Shown here one piece after another: positions 31,601-40,358 of a stretch of 62,000 nt of DNA. The position numbers were made by a program, and so were the translations under genes. This DNA comes from Phoronis australis (taxonomy: Eukaryota; Phoronida; Phoronidae): NCBI GenBank assembly GCA_002633005.1, contig NMRA01000022.1, positions 1,503,036 through 1,565,035 of the forward strand, written 5' to 3'. The notes beneath the pieces are model-generated. The model saw only the letters and a list, made by a program, of their open reading frames with translations. It did not search any database and was not told where the DNA came from. Positions within the stretch are counted from its first letter, which is position 1; every line of letters starts with the position of its first letter.

Positions 31601-32729
31601 CATTTAGGTGCAAACTCTCAAAAGTCCGGCAATAACGTAAAATCGTATGCAAATGATGCATCATTGTGCGAAATTATCATTTTTCGGCGTCCGGCCGATA
31701 TTCACAATCACAAACTCACTGGCAGTTGAATATCTAGCGAGAATTGTCCGATCATCGGAGACATTGGCCGCACGTCACCCGACGTTTTGACAACTTTGGC
31801 AGTTGATGCCCAGCTATTTTCACGATTGTCTTCCTTTGGATAAACATTGACTTTCCATCTGGCTCTGGGAATTCGGGCGCCAAGTGCAGTTCGTTGAGCG
31901 ATCGTCGACCGATATTATCATCGGCGCCTGTCCTGCGACTTAGAATAACTGGCTTGGTATTGAAAATTTCAACTTTGCAAGCTAGCTTAGTGGACGGAGG
32001 GCCCCGATAATCTTGCTGCTGATCATCTTCCGATACGGCTTTTTTGCCGGGAATCTCATCGGATAGACGTCGCAGCCTTTGAGCGAATAACAAGTGATAT
32101 ATTAGTTTTTCAATTCCAATCCACTTTCGAGCAGTTTTCTTCGATTTTGCAACAACAGACTGTCGGTAAGGTCAAACTTATTCTTAAATAGTAACCAATT
32201 TTTCAGGAATAGTGTCTTTCAGTGCCCACGAGAGAAAGTTTATGCAGCAAATGCATTTGAATGCTGGTGAAGCGACGGATGGGTCATACTGAGGATGGTG
32301 TAAATGATTCACGATGAACACCATCAAACAGCAAACACGCGACACAGTTTCCGTACCCGCGCCACTAAACTACGCGCCGAATGTGACCAAACTTCTAAAC
32401 CGGAAATTTTAGTCCGGGTAACGGTGTTAAATCAGAACCCCAGATACGGAGTTCGGTATGGAATCTTTTTTGTGCGTGTGTGGAATTCAAGTGCGCGGGT
32501 ATGAAATTGATATCTCGGATTTAGTGTTTAATTATCCGGGACAATGGTTTAGGGGGGTGTTCATAGAATAACTTTCACCACATCCTGATACATGTACTTT
32601 ATTGTGCTTTTACTTATTACAGGCACCTGCTTGGACAACCCGATAGCAAAGTGTAAAGAATTTCCAGACTTCTATTGCAAAGATACTTCGAATGTCAAGT
32701 TTTGCCAGAAGACTTGCGGTCGTTGTTAG
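16637..32729 (+). CDS. astacin (M12A) metalloprotease with four C-terminal ShKT domains
   Basis: Exons: 16637-16678, 17198-17228, 20784-20829 (tentative), 22591-22679, 23061-23178, 23694-23769, 24726-24929, 25473-25608, 25963-26016, 29900-30094, 30619-30756, 31295-31438 and 32623-32729; about 459 residues. The signal peptide is MAILTWILAVILTKVSC. The protease domain opens with GHRWAGGEIPYEF. It carries the zinc motif HELGHTIGLHHEQ (residues H, H, H and catalytic E) and the Met-turn SIMHYSSY with its tyrosine ligand, and it closes with IVNLMYNC. After a short linker come four ShKT modules of six cysteines each, the first starting GCKDEFDSC and the last ending TCGRC-stop. They are joined by Thr/Gly-rich linkers. 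A secreted, probably active endopeptidase; ShKT tails on astacins are common in cnidarians. The prodomain exon is uncertain. Confidence 0.9.
17198..17228 (+). other. astacin exon 2, end of signal peptide
   Basis: The exon reads VSCQSLEDLE plus one base, with acceptor CTTTCAG and donor GTATAC. It completes a hydrophobic leader with a plausible cleavage after VSC or nearby. Phase 1 at its end must join an exon beginning with two bases, so at least one further exon is needed before 22591. Confidence 0.7.
17322..17344. repeat. (AT)n microsatellite
   Basis: About eleven AT dinucleotides lie in the second astacin intron, about 60 bp upstream of the TTAA-flanked element. Confidence 0.9.
18531..18801 (+). 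pseudogene. THAP zinc-finger exon of the TTAA element
   Basis: An acceptor-like TCGTCTGCAG precedes an open frame reading AAILRCIVPACPNYEAGK, then ISVFRLPRE, a RKWL segment, then VCGWHF and SDF. This fits the THAP C2-C-H pattern: CxxxxC, the proline/phenylalanine core, tryptophan, then CxxHF. There is no ATG at the expected place (the frame begins with GTG), so it is read as an internal exon or a decayed gene. The AVPTF box after HF is not clear. The domain binds DNA in related transposases. Confidence 0.6.
19471..19572. repeat. tandem GC-rich direct repeat within the TTAA element
   Basis: Two copies of a segment of about 55 bp (CGGCCGCG, then GTTCCGAGCC, then a CCGGGATA core) lie side by side. 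The related copy at 42505-43549 has a single counterpart near 43013-43055. Confidence 0.55.
20352..20600. mobile_element. MITE, GCGCGCACCCA family (249 bp)
   Basis: Imperfect terminal inverted repeats CATGCGCGCATCCA and TGGGTGCGTCCATG are flanked by a perfect CATAA duplication (20347-20351 and 20601-20605). The interior shares GAGAAACAAAAAGTC and a CCGAGCCCCC segment with the copies at 14150 and 55181. It has no coding capacity and lies in an astacin intron. Confidence 0.7.
20784..20829 (+). other. tentative astacin prodomain exon
   Basis: This is the only segment I found between 17228 and 22591 whose acceptor (TTAACAG) and donor (GTACAC) satisfy both the incoming phase 1 and outgoing phase 2 without a stop. 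It encodes a basic, proline-rich stretch (APNSRPRHPRPLRLR). It lacks the FxGD aspartate-switch motif usual in astacin prosegments, so it may be the wrong exon. Confidence 0.3.
20830..22590. other. astacin intron, no further exon recognised
   Basis: I searched for a prodomain exon carrying an FxGD-like motif and found none. The open frames at 21457-21660 (-) and 21948-22187 (-) are hydrophobic or low-complexity and unconvincing. Confidence 0.4.
23770..24452. other. astacin intron, no feature recognised
   Basis: Sequence between the GCWN-encoding exon and the MITE at 24453. Short open frames have no motif. Confidence 0.4.
24453..24592. mobile_element. small MITE with perfect 19-bp TIRs
   Basis: CGTTCAGTAACGCTAGGAC (24453-24471) is exactly repeated in inverted orientation at 24574-24592. 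The core is 102 bp and non-coding, and part of the right TIR (TCCTAGCG) is duplicated just inside it. No clear target duplication is seen. It lies in the astacin intron before the zinc-motif exon. Confidence 0.65.
24930..25472. other. astacin intron between Met-turn exon and C-terminal catalytic exon
   Basis: The donor GTAAGT at 24930 is strong. Read-through frames on both sides (to 25118, and from 25410) are intronic extensions, not coding. Confidence 0.6.
26017..28369. other. large astacin intron, first part
   Basis: No extra ShKT exon was found. Around 27340-27500 there is a weak imperfect repeat of short ACCGC/GGACCAAAAA segments. Small frames at 27174-27434 and 27698-27928 follow no family I know. 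Confidence 0.4.
28370..28715 (-). pseudogene. possible P-element/THAP9-type transposase fragment
   Basis: A minus-strand frame reads VVRTLLKFLVCSTRKE, then LHLKQKGGLVMPTKSC, then SEKHLFQMTG. The LKxxGGLVxPS signature, followed by a K-x-EKxF-like segment, resembles the C-terminal part of THAP9/P-element transposases. No catalytic residues or termini were recognised and flanking frames are broken. It is antisense within the astacin intron between the linker exon and the first ShKT exon. Assignment rests on one motif only. Confidence 0.42.
28716..29899. other. large astacin intron, last part
   Basis: A 110-codon minus-strand frame at 29537-29869 is not recognisable. It could be further decayed transposon coding sequence because it lies upstream of, and on the same strand as, the fragment at 28370-28715. 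Confidence 0.35.
29900..30094 (+). other. ShKT exon 1 of the astacin gene
   Basis: Acceptor TGTTTGTAG and donor GTACAG, both in phase 1. It encodes a six-cysteine ShKT module (GCKDEFDSC to NRC) followed by a long Thr/Gly/Pro linker with GTGTGTGTG periodicity. This module is more divergent than the three that follow. Confidence 0.85.
30619..30756 (+). other. ShKT exon 2 of the astacin gene
   Basis: A phase 1-1 exon with six cysteines from NCQDNPIAKC to TCGKC, then a short Thr/Gly linker. It is very similar to the last ShKT exon (shared DNPIAKCKE and PDFYCK), indicating exon duplication. Confidence 0.85.
30757..31294. other. astacin intron, nothing recognised
   Basis: AT-rich intron between ShKT exons 2 and 3. 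It has no repeat family or extra exon that I can see. Confidence 0.5.
31295..31438 (+). other. ShKT exon 3 of the astacin gene, GC donor
   Basis: A phase 1-1 exon with six cysteines from TCVDNPSASC to TCGRC. The only in-frame exit before a stop is a GCAAGT donor at 31439, the standard form of the minor GC-AG intron class. Confidence 0.8.
31439..32622. other. astacin intron, nothing recognised
   Basis: The intron between ShKT exons 3 and 4. A read-through frame to 31729 and a minus-strand frame at 31752-32093 have no recognisable motifs. The latter is charged and unsupported. Confidence 0.45.
32623..32729 (+). other. ShKT exon 4 and stop of the astacin gene
   Basis: Acceptor TATTACAG, then TCLDNPIAKCKE through TCGRC directly followed by TAG. 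The protein therefore ends on the last ShKT cysteine, as is common for this domain at a C-terminus. Confidence 0.88.
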
Positions 32730-32822
32730 GGGTGATATTTTAGCAAACGTAACTGGAAAAGAGTTTCCAGCAATTGACGAGAAAGATGAATCTATCTCTT
32801 AATATCAAGTTTATAAGGAAAC

Positions 32823-32888
32823 GACAAGACATTTACGGTAGTCATATTCTTGTTGTCAAGACATTTACGGTAGTCATATTCTTGTTGT
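32823..32888. repeat. short tandem duplication (two units of about 33-36 bp)
   Basis: CAAGACATTTACGGTAGTCA and its continuation to CTTGTTGT occur twice in a row just after the astacin stop codon, probably in the 3' untranslated region or flank. Confidence 0.8.
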
Positions 32889-33239
32889 TTTTATCGCAAC
32901 GCAAATATAAGTCAATCCAACAATAGTACAGAGAATTCGCCAGGAAAACGAATCATTACATTAAAATGTATATCAGGTGTCCCAAAAAGTGAGCCACTTT
33001 TTGACAAGTAATTTCTCAGCAATGAATGAATTTTGGAGTGGCTTCTTCTATTGAGCCTGGGTCATCGTGTGTGAAGGAGCCCCATCTTTCTTTTTCATCA
33101 TTGTCGGGTTTTTAGCCTACCATTGACGCGCTTGCTAGGCGTGTTGTCAACGGGTTTTTCATTCGAGGTGTCTCTCCAACTTGACCCACATGGCAGTGGG
33201 GTTCTGTGGATGGTCGTTGTCCCTCTTGGGATCATCCGC

Positions 33240-33330
33240 CCTCTGACAGGTCTTGTTTTTATTCCTGCAGGAATTAACTACCCTCCTCACCAGGCAAGCC
33301 TGGTGGAGGAGTCGGTTTAGTCGCCGACCA
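33240..33330. repeat. small palindromes inside the mariner interruption
   Basis: ATTCCTGCAGGAAT is a perfect 14-bp palindrome, and CTCCTCACCAGGC / GCCTGGTGGAGGAG forms a hairpin with a very short loop. Their origin is unclear. Confidence 0.5.
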
Positions 33331-33429
33331 TTTGACTTTCCCTCCTCCTTTTCAAATGGAACGCCGGGCTTGGGACCGGTATCTAGCGGAGCTTTCTTCT
33401 ATTGAGCCTGGGTCATCGTGTGTGAAGGA

Positions 33430-33950
33430 GCCTCATCTTGCTGAAACGCGTAATTGTTTCCAGGATAATTCGAGAGAAGATTTTCATCCAATAACTGCAT
33501 GCATATACCGTTGACTGTTAACTTTGGCTCTATTAGTCTCAATAAAGTGGATATTTGTTTTCCCTTACCAGGATTCTCCAGCGGAAACCATTACTTTTTT
33601 GAAAAATCTGAAAGTCTCATGATAGTGTCGAGAAAGCTGAATTTCTTGTTTTTATTTCTCATAAACACGATCGTTTTGGCGAATTCTAGCGTAAAGTCTA
33701 TTTCGTCAGTGAAAATGATTCTTTTCACACCAGTGGCTGAATAGCGGTCATGCAAGTATCGGCATCGAGTTTTTCTTTTCCTTCTAACATTTTGATCTCT
33801 CCGTGAAATCCACATTCTTTTGAAGAGTTTTAGCCCCAGTTTTTCGCTATTCTTTACACAGGAGACTTGCTCACTTGTGAATCGCTTGCGACTTCTCTCA
33901 GAGAATTGTGATTCTTGGGGTTGTTCTCTTACAGTGGTAAACTCCACCCA
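33430..33950 (-). pseudogene. mariner-like transposase pseudogene
   Basis: The first frame reads SEKLGLKLFKRMWISRRDQN, then RKRKTRCRYLHDRYS, then VKRIIFTDEIDFTLE, in which the aspartate of FTDE is the first DDE/D catalytic residue. A frameshift near 33600 leads to KKVMVSAGESW, GKTNIHFIETNRAKVN and FQQDEAPSHTMTQAQ-stop, which carries the second catalytic aspartate (QQD). The C-terminal third with the last acidic residue is missing. Frameshift, stops and truncation make it inactive. Confidence 0.75.
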
Positions 33951-34132
33951 TTTCCCGAAACTCCTTACGATTCTTCTTCCGCTCCACTCTTTCCCCTTAA
34001 GACAGGTTTCAACATAACAAAATAGGGATTATGTTGCGTACTGAATACCAACAAAAAGGGATCCCTTTATTTTTCGTGCGCACCAGTCGTCGTTGTATAA
34101 TCCCCTTTGTTCTTCCGTATCTCTCTACAATA

Positions 34133-34239
34133 GATGTCGCGTATAACCGGTGAAAGATGCTAAGGGGATATTGTAACCTCCTAATTCAATAACAGATGTC
34201 GCGTATAACCCGTGAAAGGTAAATAAGGAGATATTGTGA
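34133..34239. repeat. imperfect direct repeat (two units of about 45 bp)
   Basis: AGATGTCGCGTATAACC with a following GTGAAAG and GGATATTGT occurs at 34133 and again at 34195 with a few differences. Confidence 0.65.
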
Positions 34240-35543
34240 CGACCTAAAATAAAACATAACCTTAATATTGTTTAAACGTGTACTAATAAAAAAGTACATC
34301 CAAATACATTACAAAAATGATCAAGGCGTTCATACACCATTATCCGCATTAGTGGTAATTTTATTAAATGTCCAAAGTGTTGAATTAAATGTTCAAAGGT
34401 CACGAAGAAATTGTACTTTTTCGACAACATTATTTTTGTTTGAACAGTAATTGTGATGCACAGTCCATAATATGTAGTTGGGGGATTACTGCTATATTGT
34501 TATATTTAGAGAAATTTTCACTAAATATCATCGACTAATCTTATTTTGCAAAATCAAATGGTTGGGAAGCTAGAGGAGAGGACGTAACAGCCGTTGACCT
34601 GCAGGGACACTTAACTTTCGAGTCACCCCCGTCATATTTCCATGTCAACAATCTGCATTGGGAAATATGATATATTTTAGGCCTCGTGGGTGTTTTCTGA
34701 TGAACTCCCCCAGGCTATACGACATCTGACCTCTTGGACAATATGGAGCAGCATTGAAAGTATTGAAATTGTGTGCTCATCGGGGTTGACGCCCAAAGCT
34801 CCTGACAAAACAGTGAGTGAGTGTTAAGCCGTGCATAGGCTTTTAAAATTGAAAGTTCTGATAACTCTAGTGGAGGTTTATCCAATGGAACTGTCGATTC
34901 GCTCTTGCAAATGCTGTCATTTTTTGCGCTCATAGGATAACTTAGTAATGGTATGAGCCAAAAGAATTACTTCAAATACAATTATTTTAGCGCCCGAATA
35001 TGGCAAGGTTGCACTTAGTTACCCGATTCTCCGTGACAGGGTCGTTCACAAATATACTGGCGGTTTTACAGAAGATTCTATCCTATCACTTGATGTGGAC
35101 GCTTTGTCGAATTCTTGAAAATTTGGAACGTTTTCAGCTGACGTAAGGGTGAACATGGCCGTTAACCCGCCCATGGTTAGCATATTTCGCCCAGAAATTA
35201 GACCTATTTTGACAAACCAACAATTTGAGACCCATTTCATAATGGTAAGAGGCCTGAATCAGAATTTGATTTCGTGACAGGAACCACCAATTTAATGCCG
35301 CTTTAACTATGAATTTGTGGTCATCAAGCACACGTACATGTGAACAGTTTGTTCTATATCTATTTGTCTTCTTTATAATGCAGGTAACAAACACAATGCG
35401 CCTGCAGTTCACTGTAATGACCAGTGATAATCGCTCATCTTAAAATCCCATTAATAGAGGAATGAAGTTTCACACATTCGGTAATGATGGCGTGACGCGT
35501 AAAATTGACCATCGCGCCAATTCGCGTTTTTTGTGGCTTGGTA
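34240..35543. other. intergenic, no gene seen
   Basis: Open frames at 34715-34933 (-) and 35134-35412 (-) are unsupported. No repeat family was recognised. Confidence 0.4.
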
Positions 35544-35972
35544 AAGTGCCATTTACACTACAAAAGGTGACACCGATCAGCTGACACGGAACGAGATGTT
35601 CTAGCACTGAATGTGTGTAAACAGTACTGACCTGTTGCAAATTGACACGGCGATGACAACTTTTACTTGTTTGTGAGGTATAGCAATTTGCGCTCGACCG
35701 TCATGCTCCGTGTCAATTATATGTCTAAACGCGAAACTGGGGCAAGGCGGAAAGGATCATTTCTACTGCGCTTGTGCAATGACCTACATAAGGGTTTTCT
35801 GTCTGTGCAACTCCCGTTATTTGTAAACCTGCGCATGTGCGTTACACTCTCCAACCTACAACTTCCGTCTTGCCACAGTTAATGAGTTGTGTGTGTAAAC
35901 CGCCGCTTGACACCAATCAATTTGCTCTGTGTCAGTTGCGCCGGGGCAAAAGTTGATGTCTAAACGGGACTT
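35544..35972. mobile_element. possible MITE (about 430 bp)
   Basis: AAGTGCCATTTACACTAC at the left is similar to the reverse complement of the sequence ending at 35972 (AAGTCCCGTTTAGACATC). The segments just inside (GACACCGATCAG and TGACACCAATCAA) are also related. The similarity is imperfect and no target duplication was confirmed. Confidence 0.4.
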
Positions 35973-36905
35973 AAGTGATTTCGCGATCTAGCGAAGCGAT
36001 CAACGAGTTCGTTCTGATATTCTTAAAGCCCAGCGAATTAATACATTATTGACAATTTTATTGAGTCTTAGGGACGCTTCTGTCAAACTGTGTGATTCAC
36101 AGTTTAGTTTGAACACGTAATAGCCTACTTGGCGCATTTCGAGTCACGGGTAGTTTTTCTGCTGCTGTGCTCGTAATCCATAAAAAAAAGTTTTGTGGAT
36201 GGAGAATGTATCAAATACACGTGATTTGACATTTGACCTTTACTCTTATACCCAGTTCTAGTAAAAGTATCTATCAGTTTTGCATCACTGTTCAGGCGGA
36301 CCTCCAATCCGTCGTTCTGTTGATTGTGTTTCCCTTTAAAAGTCTTCTGTTTTTATCATAATTGTTATTAAAAATGTTTGCTTTATATTGTACATTGTAA
36401 GTTGACCGCCATAGGGTGGACCAGGACGTGTCACGCCGTTTTGGTCTGCAATTCTTTATTGCTAAAATGTGTAATTTCAGGGAGCTTACTTTATGTTTAC
36501 TGAATTTGTAATTATAAAGCGATGGTGAAAAATAAACCTGTTCTTCGAGTGGATTTGCATTTTGTCGTTCAGTATGATATGAGGTTTACGTCGTCTTTAT
36601 GGCATCTTCTAGTTTTATCACCCCTTGTGAAAGAGAACGGGTCCGTTCTGCCAGTAAATTTCAGTGCAGGATTTTTGCACCTCATTATTAATGGAAAGAA
36701 AATCATGAAACATTGTTGGACTGTAATCAGTTCAGGTGGAAAGGGTAACTGGTTAGCCACAGTTTGGTAACGGTTTAATCAAGAGAATGTGCAAACTCGA
36801 TTGTAGACCTAGTCACGCACGTTGCATTTGCTCGTGTATCTGAACCATATTTTTAAGTTTGAGGTATTGTCCACTTGCGATTTGGTTGTGTGTAGGAATA
36901 GTATT
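35973..36905. other. intergenic, no gene seen
   Basis: An 82-codon frame at 36522-36770 is not recognisable and lacks splice or family support. Confidence 0.4.
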
Positions 36906-37063
36906 CAGTGGCGGATTTAGAGGGGGCAAAGGGGGCCATGGCTCCCTCTAAAATTCTCCAAGATTCCATTGGGTAGTTCGGGTGAGCCAATGTCTGACAG
37001 GCAAAATCCTGTCCAATACTCTGCCCTGGCCCCCCCTAACTCAAAATCCTGGATCCGTCCATG
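36906..37063. mobile_element. hAT-like MITE, CAGTGGCGGAT family (158 bp)
   Basis: It starts CAGTGGCGGATTTAGAG and ends CCTGGATCCGTCCATG. The interior shares a region near TGTCTGACAGGCAAAATCCT with the opposite-strand copies at 41606 and 45929. The flanks GTATT and ATATT match at four of five bases. Confidence 0.65.
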
Positions 37064-37930
37064 ATATTCACGTGTGCTCTTGCAGAAGAGGTCGGAATTA
37101 CAAATCCTCCCCTTATTCATACATTCCTTAGAAAATTTGACAATTTGAAATTGGACGTTATCGCTGAAAAAAGGTTTAGGTATGATTTCTAAGTGAACGC
37201 AATGTATTAAAAGTATAGCCCCCACAATACGTTACTAATGCGTTTATTGTGTGAAACAGTGATGATACCAGCTTCAAGTACTGAAAACGCACTTTGCACA
37301 GATGGTGAATTTAATTTAACATTACTAAGGCCACTCTGCAACCAATGAAGGCCGACTTATGTAAAGGGGGTTGCTTGCGGGCGTTTTGCTTAAAGAATGT
37401 GTCGCTCAGAGGGGTGCTAGCAAGGGTCCTGTATTTTAAGAGCCAGTTTTCTCCACGAATAACGAGCATCAAAAGTTCTCAAAATAAGGAACATCCATAA
37501 GTTATTCGAAGCAATTTCCTACGATAGCGTACGTTTTCGGATTCAAATTTCTGCGAAAGATCATAGTTTCAGACTAAAAAGTTCTCATTTTGGCTGTCGG
37601 TTACATTGTAGAGCACAGGTGTAATTTTTTTTTTGAACGTTTAGTCCCTTGATCCCGTTCAACGTTTTCATTTGAGTGCCAGTGCTTAAAATTGTTTTCC
37701 AATCTAAAAATGTTAGGCTCTATGAAAGGACACTGCTATCAGTGAGAACTCCTTACAAAAGAGTTGTTGGCACTGCGTGAATACTTTGGGAGGGTGAGTA
37801 GCTAACAAACATTCTCATTCTCAGCTGCACATATATCATCGAAAGATGGCGAAGAACCCCCGAGAGTTAACAGGTTAATGCATTACGCTCAATTTGTTGC
37901 TCATCTCTCAAACATCAGGTTATCCAGAAG
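37064..37930. other. upstream flank of the SVOP-like gene
   Basis: No gene recognised. An acceptor-like CTCAAACATCAG ends at 37918, 12 bp before the start codon, and could close an intron in the 5' untranslated region. Confidence 0.4.
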
Positions 37931-39376
37931 ATGTCTGAAGAAAGAGATGGTCTTTTGAATAGCGCTGACGCAGGCAATTTGGAATATCACGAGAAGAAAC
38001 ACTACACAGTTGAAGAGGCTACAGAAAGTAATGGTTGGGGAAGATTTCAAATGACAGTGCTGTCAATCAGTGGACTGGCTTGCATCAGCGAAGCCATGGA
38101 AACCATGATAATGTCCATATTATCCCCAGCGCTGCGGTGCGCTTGGACTATGTCGAACTCGAGTCGGGCGTTAATCTTTACGCTCGCGCAGGTAGGAACA
38201 TTGCTCGCTCCCGCCTGGGGATTCTTCTGTGATAAGTATGGACGAAGGAAAGGACTTCTATTAAGCTTTTCATTGGCATTCTGTTATGGCCTATTAAGTT
38301 CGCAGTCGCCGTCTATTTACTGGTTCGCGTTGCTTCGAGGCATAGCGCGATTCAGTCAAATGTGCTCCAGTCAGCTGGGACCTTTATTTGTTGAATTCTC
38401 GTCTTCTAAGTCAAGATCGAACGTCCAGTTTCTTGCTCTTTTCTGGGACTTTGGTAACGTGTTCGTTGTTGCGGTTGCTATTTTAGTAATGCCCGCTCTT
38501 GGTTGGCGATGGCAGCTGGTCATCAGCACTATGCCAATGTTTTTCAGTTTCTGTCTATTTTATGTCTTTGTACCAGAAAGCATCCGTTACCAAGTCACAC
38601 ACGGTTACCTTGACGACGCGAGAAGAACTATCGAGAGTATGGCGCGTATCAACAAGAAGCCAATACCGGTAGGCGAGATTTACGTTGGTCATGGCTCTGC
38701 TCCATCCAGTCAGAACTCGTCCAACGATTGGAAACATCTCTTCAGCGCTCGGTTTAGAAGAAGTACCTTATCTCTTTGGTTTGTCTACTTTTGTGTAACA
38801 TTTTCCATGCATGGATTGGCACTACTTTATGGAGAACTTCTGAAAAGCGACACGGGATGTATGAATTCAACTCCCCACGACGAGGCTGAGAACTGCACCC
38901 TTGGTTGCAACGAACTGGTCGTGGCTGACTACGTTAAGATGCTTCTCGTTTCATTGAACGGATTCGCAGCTATTGGTATTGCGAGGTTACTAACAAGATT
39001 CTGCACACGCCGTAAAGCTATTGGATTGGCACTTGTATTTATTGCAGTATTTTCAAGCTTATTGTCAATGTGCGTATCAAAGACGTACCTGACAGTCGTC
39101 ATGTTGGGTGCACGTACATCCATGTCGGTTGCATGGGTGCTTCTGCACCTCTATACTAACGAACTCTACCCAACGACAATACGTGGCGCTGCCGTAGGCT
39201 GCTGCAACTCAGTGAGTCACGTTGGTGGTATGGTTGCCCCCAGTGTTGCTTTAGTTTTGGTGTATTCTTCGTTTTACGCCACCGTGGCCATTTTTGCTAC
39301 CATCCCATTACTGGCGGCAATGATTGTACTTATGTTGCCAATAGAAACTAAAAACAGGCCCATGGAAGATTTTTAG
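37931..39376 (+). CDS. SVOP-like major facilitator transporter, intronless coding region
   Basis: One open frame of 481 residues. The N-terminus has YTVEEATESNGWGRFQ, typical of SV2-related (SVOP) proteins just before the first membrane segment. Twelve hydrophobic segments can be traced. The MFS loop motif is DKYGRRKG (between segments 2 and 3). After segment 6 comes VPESIRYQVTHG, then a cytosolic loop. An extracellular cysteine-containing loop follows the seventh segment (CTLGC region). The C-terminus is LPIETKNRPMEDF, matching the family LPIETKGR end. It is placed among organic-cation/SV2-type MFS carriers of membranes or vesicles; the substrate is unknown. The segment 4-5 region (GIARFSQMCSSQLGP) departs from the glycine-rich SVOP motif. 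Lack of introns suggests a retrocopy or an intron-poor lineage expansion. Confidence 0.88.
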   Translation: MSEERDGLLNSADAGNLEYHEKKHYTVEEATESNGWGRFQMTVLSISGLACISEAMETMIMSILSPALRCAWTMSNSSRALIFTLAQVGTLLAPAWGFFCDKYGRRKGLLLSFSLAFCYGLLSSQSPSIYWFALLRGIARFSQMCSSQLGPLFVEFSSSKSRSNVQFLALFWDFGNVFVVAVAILVMPALGWRWQLVISTMPMFFSFCLFYVFVPESIRYQVTHGYLDDARRTIESMARINKKPIPVGEIYVGHGSAPSSQNSSNDWKHLFSARFRRSTLSLWFVYFCVTFSMHGLALLYGELLKSDTGCMNSTPHDEAENCTLGCNELVVADYVKMLLVSLNGFAAIGIARLLTRFCTRRKAIGLALVFIAVFSSLLSMCVSKTYLTVVMLGARTSMSVAWVLLHLYTNELYPTTIRGAAVGCCNSVSHVGGMVAPSVALVLVYSSFYATVAIFATIPLLAAMIVLMLPIETKNRPMEDF

Positions 39377-40085
39377 TGTAAAAGTACTGAGTTAGAACCT
39401 TCAGTCACATGCAACTAACAGGAATTCGAAAGCCGCCGGGACTGGATTCAGTTGACAACCCTTTTGCCACCAGTCTGCGTGTGAAAAGATTTAAATTAAC
39501 CTTTAGTTGAATTTGCTTGGTGGAAACAATGTTGTATATCAAAACTGGTGTAAATGGACTTTTTGGCAGTCACGCTTTGATGCCAGGTGCCGGCTCCGTA
39601 AACGCAAGACACTGGCCATAAGTAAAAGCAAGGTCAAGATCATTCAAAATCTCTTGACTGGCAGGCGAGTGTTTGCGAGAATATTCGAGACCTTAGTTGC
39701 TGCTCAAGTGATTGGTCGGCAAGGGTGGAATATTGAATTTGGGAAACTTTCTGTCCTCCGTTTCGTGAACAAAGATTTCTGGCTGCATGCTTCTCTCTAG
39801 TTTCTTACTATACGTCTACGGTANATTTTAGTAGGCAAGGTGTGCGGCTGCGAGATTCTTTCTCCAGGCACTACAAATTTCTTTCCAAAACATTTTACAC
39901 TGCAGTAACTCAAAGTACAGTAATCAGATATTCTTTAAAGTGAAAACTAAGAATGCATTTCAAATACTGTATAGTACACAAAATAGATAGATATATTTAC
40001 AAAAGTTGCATCATGCAGCATAAATGTACATACAGAGGTAGAATGCCAGCTAGCTGGAGGAAGACTGTCGTCAACATACAGCTAG
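39377..40085. other. 3' flank and intergenic sequence
   Basis: One unresolved base lies at 39824. A 97-codon frame at 39507-39800 is not recognisable. Confidence 0.4.
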
Positions 40086-40358
40086 CTTAGGCGGATTTAG
40101 GGGGGCCCACCGCCAGGTCGTGAGTTCGAGTCTATGGTATTTGCAGTTTTCCCTGTTTTACACGTTTTCCGTGTTTGTTTTTTTTTTGGATAATACTTCA
40201 GGAATCAAGGAAAATGCTTGATTTTTAGAGGAAAAAACAGAAAAATTTCCTGGACCTCCCCCCATTTGGTGCTATGCGCATCTACAACCGTGGTTTGCGC
40301 AAATGCTTACAGACAAAATGTTGGGCCCCTTGTGATGTCCTAGTAAGATCCGCCACTG
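40086..40358. mobile_element. hAT-like MITE, CAGTGGCGGAT-related (273 bp)
   Basis: The left end reads CTTAGGCGGATTTAGG and the right end GATCCGCCACTG. A perfect 6-bp AGCTAG duplication flanks it (40080-40085 and 40359-40364). It is longer than the 160-bp copies and has a different interior, so it may be another subfamily using the same ends. A GTTCGAGTC string inside is not a tRNA. Confidence 0.6.

Larger units (their letters stand above)
32974..33990 (-). mobile_element. Tc1/mariner-type element, interrupted and decayed
   Basis: The left end has a TA dinucleotide, a stray T, then CAGGTGTCCCAAAAAGTGAG, a mariner-style terminus. A minus-strand transposase remnant fills 33430-33950. A segment of about 46 bp containing QQDGAPSH-like codons occurs twice, at 33041-33090 and 33391-33445, with about 300 bp of unrelated sequence between. 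The right-hand terminal repeat was not found, so the upper boundary is approximate. Confidence 0.6.

Noticed and set aside
31388-31729. 113-codon frame overlapping ShKT exon 3
   Set aside because: It is a different frame from the ShKT domain and mostly intronic.
16637-32729. Toxin gene because of ShKT domains
   Set aside because: The ShKT modules are fused to a complete astacin protease with a zinc site. They are accessory domains of an enzyme, not a stand-alone peptide gene.
40110-40135. tRNA-like GTTCGAGTC string
   Set aside because: It lies inside a MITE. No cloverleaf stems or anticodon loop can be folded around it.
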